A stretch of DNA of 64,000 nucleotides from Thermodesulforhabdus norvegica (GTDB lineage: Bacteria > Desulfobacterota > Syntrophobacteria > Syntrophobacterales > Thermodesulforhabdaceae): positions 108,649 to 172,648 of the forward strand of contig NZ_FOUU01000002.1 in assembly GCF_900114975.1 (NCBI RefSeq). Direction: 5' to 3'. The notes beneath the pieces were generated by a model, which had not been told where the DNA came from, did no database searches, and saw nothing but the letters and a program-made list of their open reading frames with translations. The translations under genes were made by a program, and so were the position numbers. Within the stretch, counting starts at the first letter, position 1, and each line of letters opens with the position of its first letter. Shown here piece after piece: positions 57,696 to 64,000 of this stretch.

Positions 57696-57997
57696 GACTC
57701 CTGCTCCGGGTTATCGGCAAAAAGCACCGTTGAAGAAGACTCTCGAGAACTCTGGTCTATTGAGGCGAGCCTCTGAGCCAGTGTCTCCGCCTGCACGCCT
57801 GAAAGTATTACGTGGTTGCTGTCGGTAATGATGATGGAACGCGTCTTCCTTCCCATCGTGGCATCGATGAGTCGATTTGCCTTTCGGGCATCTTCCTTCA
57901 ATCGCTTCATGGGTGCAGAAGAAGGAGAAACAATGGCCACAATTCTGTTGGCAACGACCGAGTTCCCGAATCCTATGTTTACTACCTTTATTTGCAT
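57692..57997 (-). CDS. remA: RemA/DUF370-family protein
   Basis: 101 aa from the ATG at 57997 ([22 protein letters not shown]), preceded by AGGAAAG. Conserved [26 protein letters not shown] and ETLAQR blocks identify RemA/YlzA, in Bacillus a DNA-binding activator of matrix genes that forms ring oligomers. Position between yicC and gmk is the usual one. Confidence 0.92.
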   Translation of the reverse strand: MQIKVVNIGFGNSVVANRIVAIVSPSSAPMKRLKEDARKANRLIDATMGRKTRSIIITDSNHVILSGVQAETLAQRLASIDQSSRESSSTVLFADNPEQES

Positions 57998-58011
57998 TCG
58001 GACTTTCCTGA

Positions 58012-58347
58012 TCACCCGAACTGCAAATCGGTGCAATTCGAGGCCGGGGTATTTGTTATCCGCCTTTCAGAACGGCCCGAAGCCCCGGCTGGCGGTATTT
58101 TCAGGCCGTCCGTAGCCTCCACATAAGGTGCAGAGGCCGGCAATGTTGCCTCCTTCATCTCTGTTCCTGAGACCTCTAACCGCCTCGGCGTTGAGAAGTC
58201 TCTGACAGAGGGATAAATATGCCCATCTTTGGGCTCGAGCCCCACGGAATAGGGAAACAGCACCTCAGGAGCATCTTTTCCGGTCCCTTTTCGCACCTCA
58301 CGTCCGCTCCCGATTTCTTTTAGTGCAGTTAACGAAAACTCTTCCAT
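58012..58347 (-). CDS. Doubtful hypothetical ORF between yicC and remA
   Basis: 111 codons in the 404-base gap between yicC and remA, on the operon strand. No ribosome-binding site is visible, no motif is recognised, and the C-terminal half is rich in Pro/Ala/Thr. It may be spurious or a leftover of a decayed gene. I record it because otherwise the gap is unexplained; nothing else stands out in it. Confidence 0.25.
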   Translation of the reverse strand: MEEFSLTALKEIGSGREVRKGTGKDAPEVLFPYSVGLEPKDGHIYPSVRDFSTPRRLEVSGTEMKEATLPASAPYVEATDGLKIPPAGASGRSERRITNTPASNCTDLQFG

Positions 58348-58401
58348 GTCGGCTATGATTCTATCGTGCGCTGTGAGTTAACCGTTGTGAACCCCACATT
58401 C

Positions 58402-59289
58402 CTATTCTATGTTCTGGACCTGTTCTTTTAGTTTTGCTATCTCCGTCCTCAGCACCACAACGGCCTGAGAAATATCCAGATCCGATGCTTTAGCCCCGAT
58501 GGTCGTTGCTTCTCTCTGCATTTCCTGGACTAAAAAATCGAGTTGACGACCCTCCGCCGGTTCCGGATCGTTCAGCAAAGACCGGAACTGTCCTATGTGG
58601 CTTTTGAGACGAACTATTTCCTCCGCAATATCCGATCTTTCGGTCAGAAATACTATTTCTTGAGTCAGTCGATTTTCGTCAAGAGCAACCGGAAGGTCTC
58701 TCAAAAGTTCCATTATGCGGTCTCTGAGTCTATCTCTCAATGTAAGAAGGCTTGCCTCCCGGATTTTCTCTATGGCAGAAATGGCCTGTTCAATTTTTTC
58801 CAGGTATTTACAGCAGGCCTTTCTCAGCTCTTCACCTTCCGCAGCCCTCATCGAAACCAGCATTTCCAGAGCACCCCTGGTTACCTCCCTCACGCTTCCG
58901 GAAAAAAGATCGAGATAATCTTTCAGTTCAACCTGTTCGAAAATGTAAGGAATGCGGAGAACGTCCTCGAACCGTGGGGAGGCTATGGAGGGAAGGGAAG
59001 AAGATATTTCCTGAAGACGGTACCAGTAAAGCCGGAACAGGTCTGGGTTTATTGGCGGGGCTTTTAGTTCCGGAAGCGTCGCCTCAACGCTTACGAATAC
59101 CTCAACTCTTCCGCGTCGTACAGCCTTCCGGACAATTTGCCTGATTTCCGGTTCGAACTCTCCGAGCCCTCTGGGAAGTCGTACGGTAACATCAAGGCCT
59201 TTTCCGTTCAGCGATCGCATCTCCACCGTTACCGTGAAACCCTCTCTCGTAATGCTGGCCTTTCCGTAGCCGGTCATGCTGTAGATCAT
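58402..59289 (-). CDS. yicC: YicC-family endoribonuclease
   Basis: 295 aa. Starts MIYSMTGYGKASITREGF, then VEMRSLNGKGLDVTVRLP, and C-terminal GRQLDFLVQEMQREATTIGAKASD (shown: QLDFLVQEMQREATTIGAKA), the DUF1732 motif with metal-binding acidic residues. YicC-type proteins are RNA endonucleases in E. coli and Bacillus. Conserved neighbour of remA and gmk. Starts 4 bases after the DUF4416 gene stop. Confidence 0.93.
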   Translation of the reverse strand: MIYSMTGYGKASITREGFTVTVEMRSLNGKGLDVTVRLPRGLGEFEPEIRQIVRKAVRRGRVEVFVSVEATLPELKAPPINPDLFRLYWYRLQEISSSLPSIASPRFEDVLRIPYIFEQVELKDYLDLFSGSVREVTRGALEMLVSMRAAEGEELRKACCKYLEKIEQAISAIEKIREASLLTLRDRLRDRIMELLRDLPVALDENRLTQEIVFLTERSDIAEEIVRLKSHIGQFRSLLNDPEPAEGRQLDFLVQEMQREATTIGAKASDLDISQAVVVLRTEIAKLKEQVQNIE

Positions 59290-59293
59290 CGGT

Positions 59294-59872
59294 TCAATCC
59301 TCTTTTTTCTGCTCCTCTGAAGGAAGTCTATAAGGATTTACCGGTAACCTGCCCGTCTTCAGGTAATGGAGCTTCTGGCGGAGAACACCTAGGAAATGCC
59401 TCAATACAGGATCTCTGTAATCCGGATAGGTCCACTGAAGCGGTTCGTACTGACCTCGACGGAAAATAAGCGTCAGATCTGCATAAATGCCTCTGGATAG
59501 ATACACCCGATGGGTATAGTTCTTACCCGTAGCCAGAACAAGCCGTTCTTCGCTTAACAGTCCCGGATCGAGGTTTACTCTTCGACGGCCGTTCTGAGCC
59601 AGCCCGGCCTCTATTTCATTGGTCTTCAGCTTTATATCGGCCAGTTTATCCTGGTTCACGGGTCTTTCGAAAACTCCGTAAACCCTGTAGATGGGTGTTC
59701 CCATTTCGGCGTTGTAATAGCCGGTTTCGGTAAAAACTCTCGGTCCGGTAAGAAAACTCAACGGGCCAAAGACCTTTTCCAGTTCTACCAGAGCGCTCTT
59801 ATAGGCACCTGCATCGGAATAAAGAATGCCCAGGAAAAGAAAAGCAGACGACGGCTCACGGGGGATACTCAT
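59294..59872 (-). CDS. DUF4416-family protein
   Basis: 192 aa from the ATG at 59872 (MSIPREPSSAFLFLGILYSD), preceded by GGAGG and overlapping the hldE1 stop (ATGA). Conserved blocks are YYNAEMGTPIYRVYGVFERPV, NLDPGLLSEERLVLATGKNY (part) and IYADLTLIFRRGQYEPLQWTYPDY. The family is common in deltaproteobacteria next to yicC or sugar kinases; function unknown. Cytoplasmic, no signal. Confidence 0.85.
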   Translation of the reverse strand: MSIPREPSSAFLFLGILYSDAGAYKSALVELEKVFGPLSFLTGPRVFTETGYYNAEMGTPIYRVYGVFERPVNQDKLADIKLKTNEIEAGLAQNGRRRVNLDPGLLSEERLVLATGKNYTHRVYLSRGIYADLTLIFRRGQYEPLQWTYPDYRDPVLRHFLGVLRQKLHYLKTGRLPVNPYRLPSEEQKKED

Positions 59873-60858
59873 GTGATCCTGCCTCCGGAAAGAACACTTC
59901 GGAGTGTTTCGAGAGATATTACGGCCGTGCCCGGCTCTCCCACGACGTATCCCGCTGCGACGTTGGCAATGTAGGCGGCTTCGGCCATGCTCAGGCCGGC
60001 GCACATACCCACCGCAAGAGTTGCCACCACGGTATCGCCGGCCCCTGTGACATCGTAAACCTTTCTGGCCACGGCTGGAAGGTACAGAATCTGACCGTCT
60101 TCGGAAAAAAGGCTCATGCCTTCAGAACCCCGGGTTATCAGGACGTATTGACATCTATATCTCCTGAGAAGCTCTTTCCCGACGGAAATGACGTCTTCTT
60201 CGCTGTGATTTCCGGCCATAAGCAGTGCTTCGGCGAAATTGGGCGTAATGACCGTAACCCCTTCAAAAAGCGGGGCATTTAAAACCTTGGGGTCAACAAT
60301 GATGGGCACCTCTGAAAGAGTGGCTCGTTGTTTAATCTCTTTCATAAGCTCCGGTATTACAACGCCCTTGGCATAGTCCGAAACGACGATGGCGTCAAAA
60401 GACTTAAGGTCTCCCAGAAAGGAAAGTATGTGCTTCAGTTCCCTGCCCGAAAGGGGCCTTTTTACCTCCCTGTCGAAACGCACGACATGCTGGCTGTGGG
60501 CTATCACCCGGGTTTTTACCGTTGTAGGACATTCCTCCGAAACGACCACGGCCGCCGTATCGATCCCGGCCTCCTTCAGCATCTTCATTAATTCTTCACC
60601 GTCCGGATCGTTTCCAACCCTTCCTGCGATAAATACCCGGGCTCCCAGCGCCGAAGCATTGTGCGCCACGTTTGCCGAGCCTCCGGGCACGCGGCTATCG
60701 CCTTCAATTTCCACCACCGGCACCGGAGCTTCCGGAGAAATACGCCTTACTCGTCCCCAGAGAAACACATCCAGCATAAGATCGCCGATAACACAGATTC
60801 GCACATCCTGGAAACGACTCAAGGCTCCGTGGAGACGATTCAGGTCAGGAACGAACAT
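59869..60858 (-). CDS. rfaE1: D-glycero-beta-D-manno-heptose-7-phosphate kinase (RfaE domain I)
   Basis: 329 aa from the ATG at 60858; a TTG at 60882 is the longer choice. PfkB fold: GDLMLDVFLWGRVRRISPEAPVPVVE (shown: ISPEAPVPVVEIEGD), GGSANVAHNASALGA and DVTGAGDTVVATLAVGM with the catalytic Asp. Domain I only; the adenylyltransferase domain II of bifunctional HldE is absent and must be elsewhere. Makes heptose-1,7-bisphosphate for LPS core. Confidence 0.9.
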   Translation of the reverse strand: MFVPDLNRLHGALSRFQDVRICVIGDLMLDVFLWGRVRRISPEAPVPVVEIEGDSRVPGGSANVAHNASALGARVFIAGRVGNDPDGEELMKMLKEAGIDTAAVVVSEECPTTVKTRVIAHSQHVVRFDREVKRPLSGRELKHILSFLGDLKSFDAIVVSDYAKGVVIPELMKEIKQRATLSEVPIIVDPKVLNAPLFEGVTVITPNFAEALLMAGNHSEEDVISVGKELLRRYRCQYVLITRGSEGMSLFSEDGQILYLPAVARKVYDVTGAGDTVVATLAVGMCAGLSMAEAAYIANVAAGYVVGEPGTAVISLETLRSVLSGGRIT

Positions 60859-60878
60859 TTTGGGTCTTCTCCGGGGTT

Positions 60879-61049
60879 TCAATCGAGGGGTTTAGCCTCT
60901 TCAACGAGCATTATCGGGATTCCGTCCCTAATTTCGTAGAGCAGACGGCAACCGTCACAAATCAGACCCGTTCCGTCTTCATTCAACCTGACATCTCCTT
61001 TACACCTGGGACAGGCCAGTATTTCAAGAAGTTCCGCTTTTATGGTCAT
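60879..61049 (-). CDS. Trm112/YcaR-like zinc-ribbon protein
   Basis: 56 aa from the ATG at 61049 behind GGGAGG. ILACPRCKGDVRLNEDG and LICDGCRLLYEIRDGIPIML form a CxxC/CxxC zinc ribbon typical of UPF0434/Trm112. Such small proteins activate methyltransferases or accompany LPS enzymes (LpxK neighbours). It precedes the heptose kinase by 20 bases. Confidence 0.9.
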   Translation of the reverse strand: MTIKAELLEILACPRCKGDVRLNEDGTGLICDGCRLLYEIRDGIPIMLVEEAKPLD

Positions 61050-61063
61050 AGACACCTCCCTTG

Positions 61064-61366
61064 CTAACGGATTAACTGGTAAGCCAGATCTCTCATGCTC
61101 TGAACCAGAAAAATCTGCAGAAAGTAGATGGCCAGGATAAGCAGTAGCGGAGAAAAGTCTATGCCGGAAAATACGACGGGGAGCCTTCTCCTGATTGCAT
61201 TTAAAATGGGATCCGTTACGGCATATAAAAATCTTACGATGGGGTTGTAAGGATCTGGATTGACCCAGGATATAAGAGCCCTGATGATCACAACCCACAT
61301 GTAAAGGTTGAGCACAAGATACACAACCGTAGCAAGCGCTTCCAGTAACCTTCCCATGATAAACAT
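61064..61366 (-). CDS. yggT: YggT-family membrane protein
   Basis: 100 aa from the ATG at 61366 behind GGAGGAG. Two YggT halves: VVIIRALISWVNPDPYNPIVRFLYAVTDPIL (shown: ALISWVNPDPYNPIVRFLY) and the C-terminal FSPLLLILAIYFLQIFLV helix. Integral membrane protein linked to osmotic/division functions in other bacteria. Lies 14 bases before the Trm112-like gene. Confidence 0.92.
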   Translation of the reverse strand: MFIMGRLLEALATVVYLVLNLYMWVVIIRALISWVNPDPYNPIVRFLYAVTDPILNAIRRRLPVVFSGIDFSPLLLILAIYFLQIFLVQSMRDLAYQLIR

Positions 61367-61420
61367 GAGTGCTTCTCCTCCGGTTTCTTTAGAAGGTTTC
61401 ACAACTTTTGTGAGATCAAC

Positions 61421-62335
61421 CTACTGGGTTTGAATTTCCCTGTCAACGGAATGGGTGGGTGCCGATAGACTGCATGTTACCAGCCCTGCACCCAGAATTG
61501 CCAGTCCTGCCGCCTGACTGAAGGATATTTTTTCATCAAGGAATAGGTGCGCAAGAATGGTTGCACCCATGGGTTCGCCCAGAATCAATACGGAAACGAC
61601 GAAGGCGGGTAGGTGCTGCAGGGCCCAGTTAAAAGCCGAATGACCGATGAGCTGAGGTATAAGCCCTATCAGGATGAGGTATAAGTACGTCTGCGCTGAA
61701 AAACCTTTTAAAGGCGTGCTTAGCAGAACGCAAAGTATCAAAAGCACTATTGATGCCGTACCGTAAACGTAAAGTATATAGCTGTGGAAAGGCATCCGTT
61801 TCAAAGCATAGCGCCCCATTAACAGGTACCCGGCGAGGGTGATTGCCCCGGCAATAGCAAGGCCGGCACCGAGAATATTGCCGTTTTCGTAGGAAGTACC
61901 GGATTGCACGAGACAGATACTCCCTATAATGGCCGCCGGCAAACCGACCCAGAAGGTTAGGCCCGGCTTTTCTTTAAGAAAGAAAACTGACATGAGCACC
62001 ACAAAAATTGGGCTCGTGTTTGCCAGACTCACGGATACGGCGACGGAGGTGTGATCAAGAGAAGCTATCCAGAAAGCAAAGTGTGCCGCAAGACAAAAAC
62101 CCGATCCGACAATGACCGGAAAGGGTGCCTTTTTCGTCTCCCTTTTCCGATCTTTGCGCAGGAAGTGAGAGATTAACAACAGGGTGGTTGCAATAACCAC
62201 TCGATAGACCGCTACCGTTAAGGCAGGTGCCGAGGCCATTCTTATGAAAAGAGACGCCGAAGATACGGCCAGAATACCCGTTAGAACGACGGTACAGATC
62301 TTCCATGCAGGCGTATGCATACCCGATCTCCGCAC
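61421..62335 (-). CDS. EamA/DMT-family transporter
   Basis: 304 aa with ten membrane helices in two EamA repeats (first about 8-140, second about 155-290), including LANTSPIFVVLMSVFFLKEKPG and a matching ILGEPMGATILAHLFLDEKIS (near repeats). Likely exporter of amino acids or other small metabolites. Substrate unknown. Confidence 0.87.
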   Translation of the reverse strand: MRRSGMHTPAWKICTVVLTGILAVSSASLFIRMASAPALTVAVYRVVIATTLLLISHFLRKDRKRETKKAPFPVIVGSGFCLAAHFAFWIASLDHTSVAVSVSLANTSPIFVVLMSVFFLKEKPGLTFWVGLPAAIIGSICLVQSGTSYENGNILGAGLAIAGAITLAGYLLMGRYALKRMPFHSYILYVYGTASIVLLILCVLLSTPLKGFSAQTYLYLILIGLIPQLIGHSAFNWALQHLPAFVVSVLILGEPMGATILAHLFLDEKISFSQAAGLAILGAGLVTCSLSAPTHSVDREIQTQ

Positions 62336-62637
62336 AATACAATGCCTATAAAATTCGCCTCGGGTTTTTTACAGTTCCTCCGGCGGTACAGCAATAATGA
62401 AGATCGGAAAATCCTTAAGCAGGGCGATTTTAGACCCCCGTCGAGTGCGCTGATTCTGGCCCTGTGGAGCATGACCCCATCCTGATTTCCTGTCAAAAGC
62501 CTGGATTAAATCCGCAAAGTGGAATAGAAAAACCAACTGTCGCAGGTGCTTGGATTTCTCGATGTTTTTCTTATACTTGGGTGTGATAAAAATACCAGTA
62601 TTTAAATAAAGCCAGGTCCAAGTTAAGGAGAAAAAAG
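62336..62637. other. Intergenic region before the siroheme decarboxylase
   Basis: 302 bases between divergent genes. Apart from the promoter at 62550-62577 I see no gene; a minus-strand open frame (62369-62671) lacks a start signal and overlaps the next gene. Confidence 0.5.
62550..62577 (+). promoter_or_regulatory. Promoter of the siroheme decarboxylase gene
   Basis: TTGGAT at 62550-62555, 16-base spacer, TATACT at 62572-62577 (one mismatch to TATAAT), 60 bases before the start codon. Confidence 0.5.
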
Positions 62638-63672
62638 TTGAAAGACAAACCTGCCAGCCCGGTCGAGACACTGGATCGCATAGACAGGCTTATACTTGAC
62701 AGGATTCAAAAGGCCTTTCCCGTTGAGAGCCGGCCTTATGAGATTCTTGGCGATGAGATCGGTATAGACGAGGATGAGGTTCTGCGTCGGCTCGGCAGCT
62801 TGAAACGCTGCGGGATCGTTCGACAGATCAGCGCCATCTTTCATACAACGGCCCTGGGCTATTCTACTTCTCTCGTCGCAATGGCCGTTCCAGAAAAGTA
62901 TATAGAGGCGGCGGTGAGAGAAATAAACGCCTATCCGGGCGTAAGCCATAACTACCTTAGACCCGGGCTGTATAATATCTGGTTTACCATAGCCGTTCCA
63001 CCCGGTGAGGATCTTCCCTCGGTGGTTTCAGAAATAGCCGAAAAAGCCGGTGGATGGCCCTATCTGATTCTGCCCGCCCTGAAGAAGTATAAGCTTGCCG
63101 TGATTCTGGACGTTCTCGAGGAAGGTGATGCTCCCGTTTCCGATACGGTCGGCAGGTCCTTTCAGCCAGGGCACCGGAAATGCTCCTTTCCCCGAACCGA
63201 TCAAAACATTCGTATAGTGCGGGCAGTGCAAGAGGATCTCCCGGAGGTAAAGCGACCCTTTATGGAGACTGCAGAAAGGCTGGATATGACAGAACAGGAG
63301 TTGCTCGCCATCCTCAGAGAATGGCTGGAAAAGAGCTGGATCAGGAGATATGCCGCCGTCCTGAATCATCGAAGGGCCGGCTTTGAAGCCAACGGCATGG
63401 TTGTATGGTCCTGCCCGGAGGGCGAAATAGACAGGGTTGGGCGAATTCTGGCAACCTTTCCGGAAGTCAGCCATTGCTACCACAGGCCTGCACATCCCCC
63501 GGAATGGCCTTATAATATCTACGCCATGATTCACGGTCGTACGGAAGAGGAGTGTCGGAGGCTTGCGGAAAGGCTCTCAAAAAGTGTCGGTCTCTTTGAC
63601 TATGATGTTTTGTTCAGCGAAAAAGAATTCAAAAAGATTAGATTGAAACTGTTCTGGGATTACGAAGTGTAG
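62638..63672 (+). CDS. ahbAB: Fused AhbA/AhbB-type siroheme decarboxylase
   Basis: 344 aa starting with TTG at 62638 behind AAGGAG. Two Lrp/AsnC-like halves: residues 10-160 (winged helix with DEDEVLRRLGSLKRCGIVRQI and ligand part GVSHNYLRPGLYNIWFTIA) and 185-340 (TEQELLAILREWLEKSWIRRY, EVSHCYHRPAHPPEWPYNIYAMI). AhbA and AhbB are normally separate and decarboxylate siroheme to didecarboxysiroheme in the alternative heme pathway of sulfate reducers. Here both halves are in one chain. Consistent with the dsr locus using siroheme and with cytochrome genes needing heme. Confidence 0.85.
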   Translation: MKDKPASPVETLDRIDRLILDRIQKAFPVESRPYEILGDEIGIDEDEVLRRLGSLKRCGIVRQISAIFHTTALGYSTSLVAMAVPEKYIEAAVREINAYPGVSHNYLRPGLYNIWFTIAVPPGEDLPSVVSEIAEKAGGWPYLILPALKKYKLAVILDVLEEGDAPVSDTVGRSFQPGHRKCSFPRTDQNIRIVRAVQEDLPEVKRPFMETAERLDMTEQELLAILREWLEKSWIRRYAAVLNHRRAGFEANGMVVWSCPEGEIDRVGRILATFPEVSHCYHRPAHPPEWPYNIYAMIHGRTEEECRRLAERLSKSVGLFDYDVLFSEKEFKKIRLKLFWDYEV

Positions 63673-63688
63673 CCGGGAGGACGGGGCC

Positions 63689-64000
63689 ATGGTGGATCTT
63701 AAAGATGTGGATAGGGAAGAGTACGAGAGAAGAAAGCGGGCAATTTTTGAGTCCATGTCGAAGCGTGGACAGCAGAGAATCCTGAAAATGGGCTATGAGA
63801 ACTGGGATCCCTTTGTTGAGCCCAAGGATCCCCGGGAAAGGCTTGTATCAGATCCTGCCAGGCAGGCTGTCGGCTTGCTTGTGAAATTTTACGAAACCAG
63901 CAAGATCGGGGAGCTTGCCAGGACGTATCACAGAGAGCTCTTCGACCTTGCAAACGGGCTTATTAGAGGCGAAGCAAAGGCCAGGGTTATTTTCGCCTTT
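63689..64000 (+). CDS. Hypothetical protein, N-terminal part only
   Basis: 104 codons from the ATG at 63689 (behind GGGAGG) with no stop before the window end. Charged, helical, no signal peptide; contains RILKMGYENWDPF, EPKDPRERL and a helical region ending RGEAKARVIFAF. It follows ahbAB by 16 bases on the same strand. I do not recognise a family; co-occurrence with siroheme decarboxylase may be meaningful. Confidence 0.7.
   Translation, partial: MVDLKDVDREEYERRKRAIFESMSKRGQQRILKMGYENWDPFVEPKDPRERLVSDPARQAVGLLVKFYETSKIGELARTYHRELFDLANGLIRGEAKARVIFAF

Overview
The window looks like chromosome from an anaerobic sulfate-reducing bacterium of the former Deltaproteobacteria, close to Syntrophobacterales; a Thermodesulforhabdus-like organism is my inference, not proven. 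The case rests on a reductive dissimilatory sulfite reductase locus (dsrD, dsrA, dsrB, dsrN, dsrC and a ferredoxin), a fused AhbA/AhbB-type siroheme decarboxylase, system II cytochrome c maturation genes (resB/ccsA), a sulfide-type Thi4 with an active-site His, and molybdenum cofactor genes.

Layout. 1-3072 (minus): five-gene cassette with a MotA/TolQ/ExbB-like channel protein, two different ExbD-like proteins, a lipoprotein and a cut-off membrane protein; a decayed IS5-family element (3169-3998) sits just upstream of its promoter. 4097-8960 (minus): the dsr locus, with two CRP/FNR-type palindromes around its promoter. 9325-15273 (plus): TPR protein, SlyD-like FKBP, tRNA-Met, a gene-poor kilobase, clpX and lon. 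15651-21106 (plus): acyl-CoA ligase, thioredoxin-reductase-like enzyme, and a second acyl-CoA ligase whose catalytic middle is replaced by a TnpB-type element. 21166-23103 (minus): groESL with a perfect CIRCE. 23359-28908 (plus): LysR regulator, resB, ccsA, tatB, tatC, rdgB and a B12-domain-like protein. 28930-43703 (minus): thi4, the biotin ECF transporter, a DnaJ-like protein, a radical SAM protein, ftsZ-ftsA-ftsQ, nadB, rlmH, tgt, queA and a stand-alone AICAR transformylase. 43968-46168 (plus): a MetE/UroD-like protein, an AbrB-tailed protein, and a relic tnpB 3' end with an omega-RNA-like right end. 46232-54054 (minus): CDP-alcohol phosphatidyltransferase, moeA-mobA-mobB, aldehyde dehydrogenase, amidohydrolase, 3-hydroxybutyrate dehydrogenase and mgtE. 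54488-56369 (plus): metallo-beta-lactamase hydrolase, ogt and yggS. 56335-62335 (minus): rlmB, gmk, remA, yicC, DUF4416, hldE1, a Trm112-like protein, yggT and an EamA transporter. 62638-64000 (plus): the siroheme decarboxylase and a cut-off gene.

How it fits together. Sulfite reduction (DsrAB with DsrC, DsrD and the siroheme-modifying DsrN) links to siroheme-derived heme synthesis at the far end and to periplasmic cytochrome maturation (resB/ccsA) and Tat export in the middle. Division, tRNA queuosine, NAD, biotin and molybdopterin genes form long, tightly packed operons.

Most worth following up: the roughly 335-nt leader of mgtE, which shows two mutually exclusive helices, one burying the ribosome-binding site; the ion-motor-like cassette at 1-3072; and the two unrelated TnpB loci, one of which has replaced the core of an acyl-CoA ligase gene.
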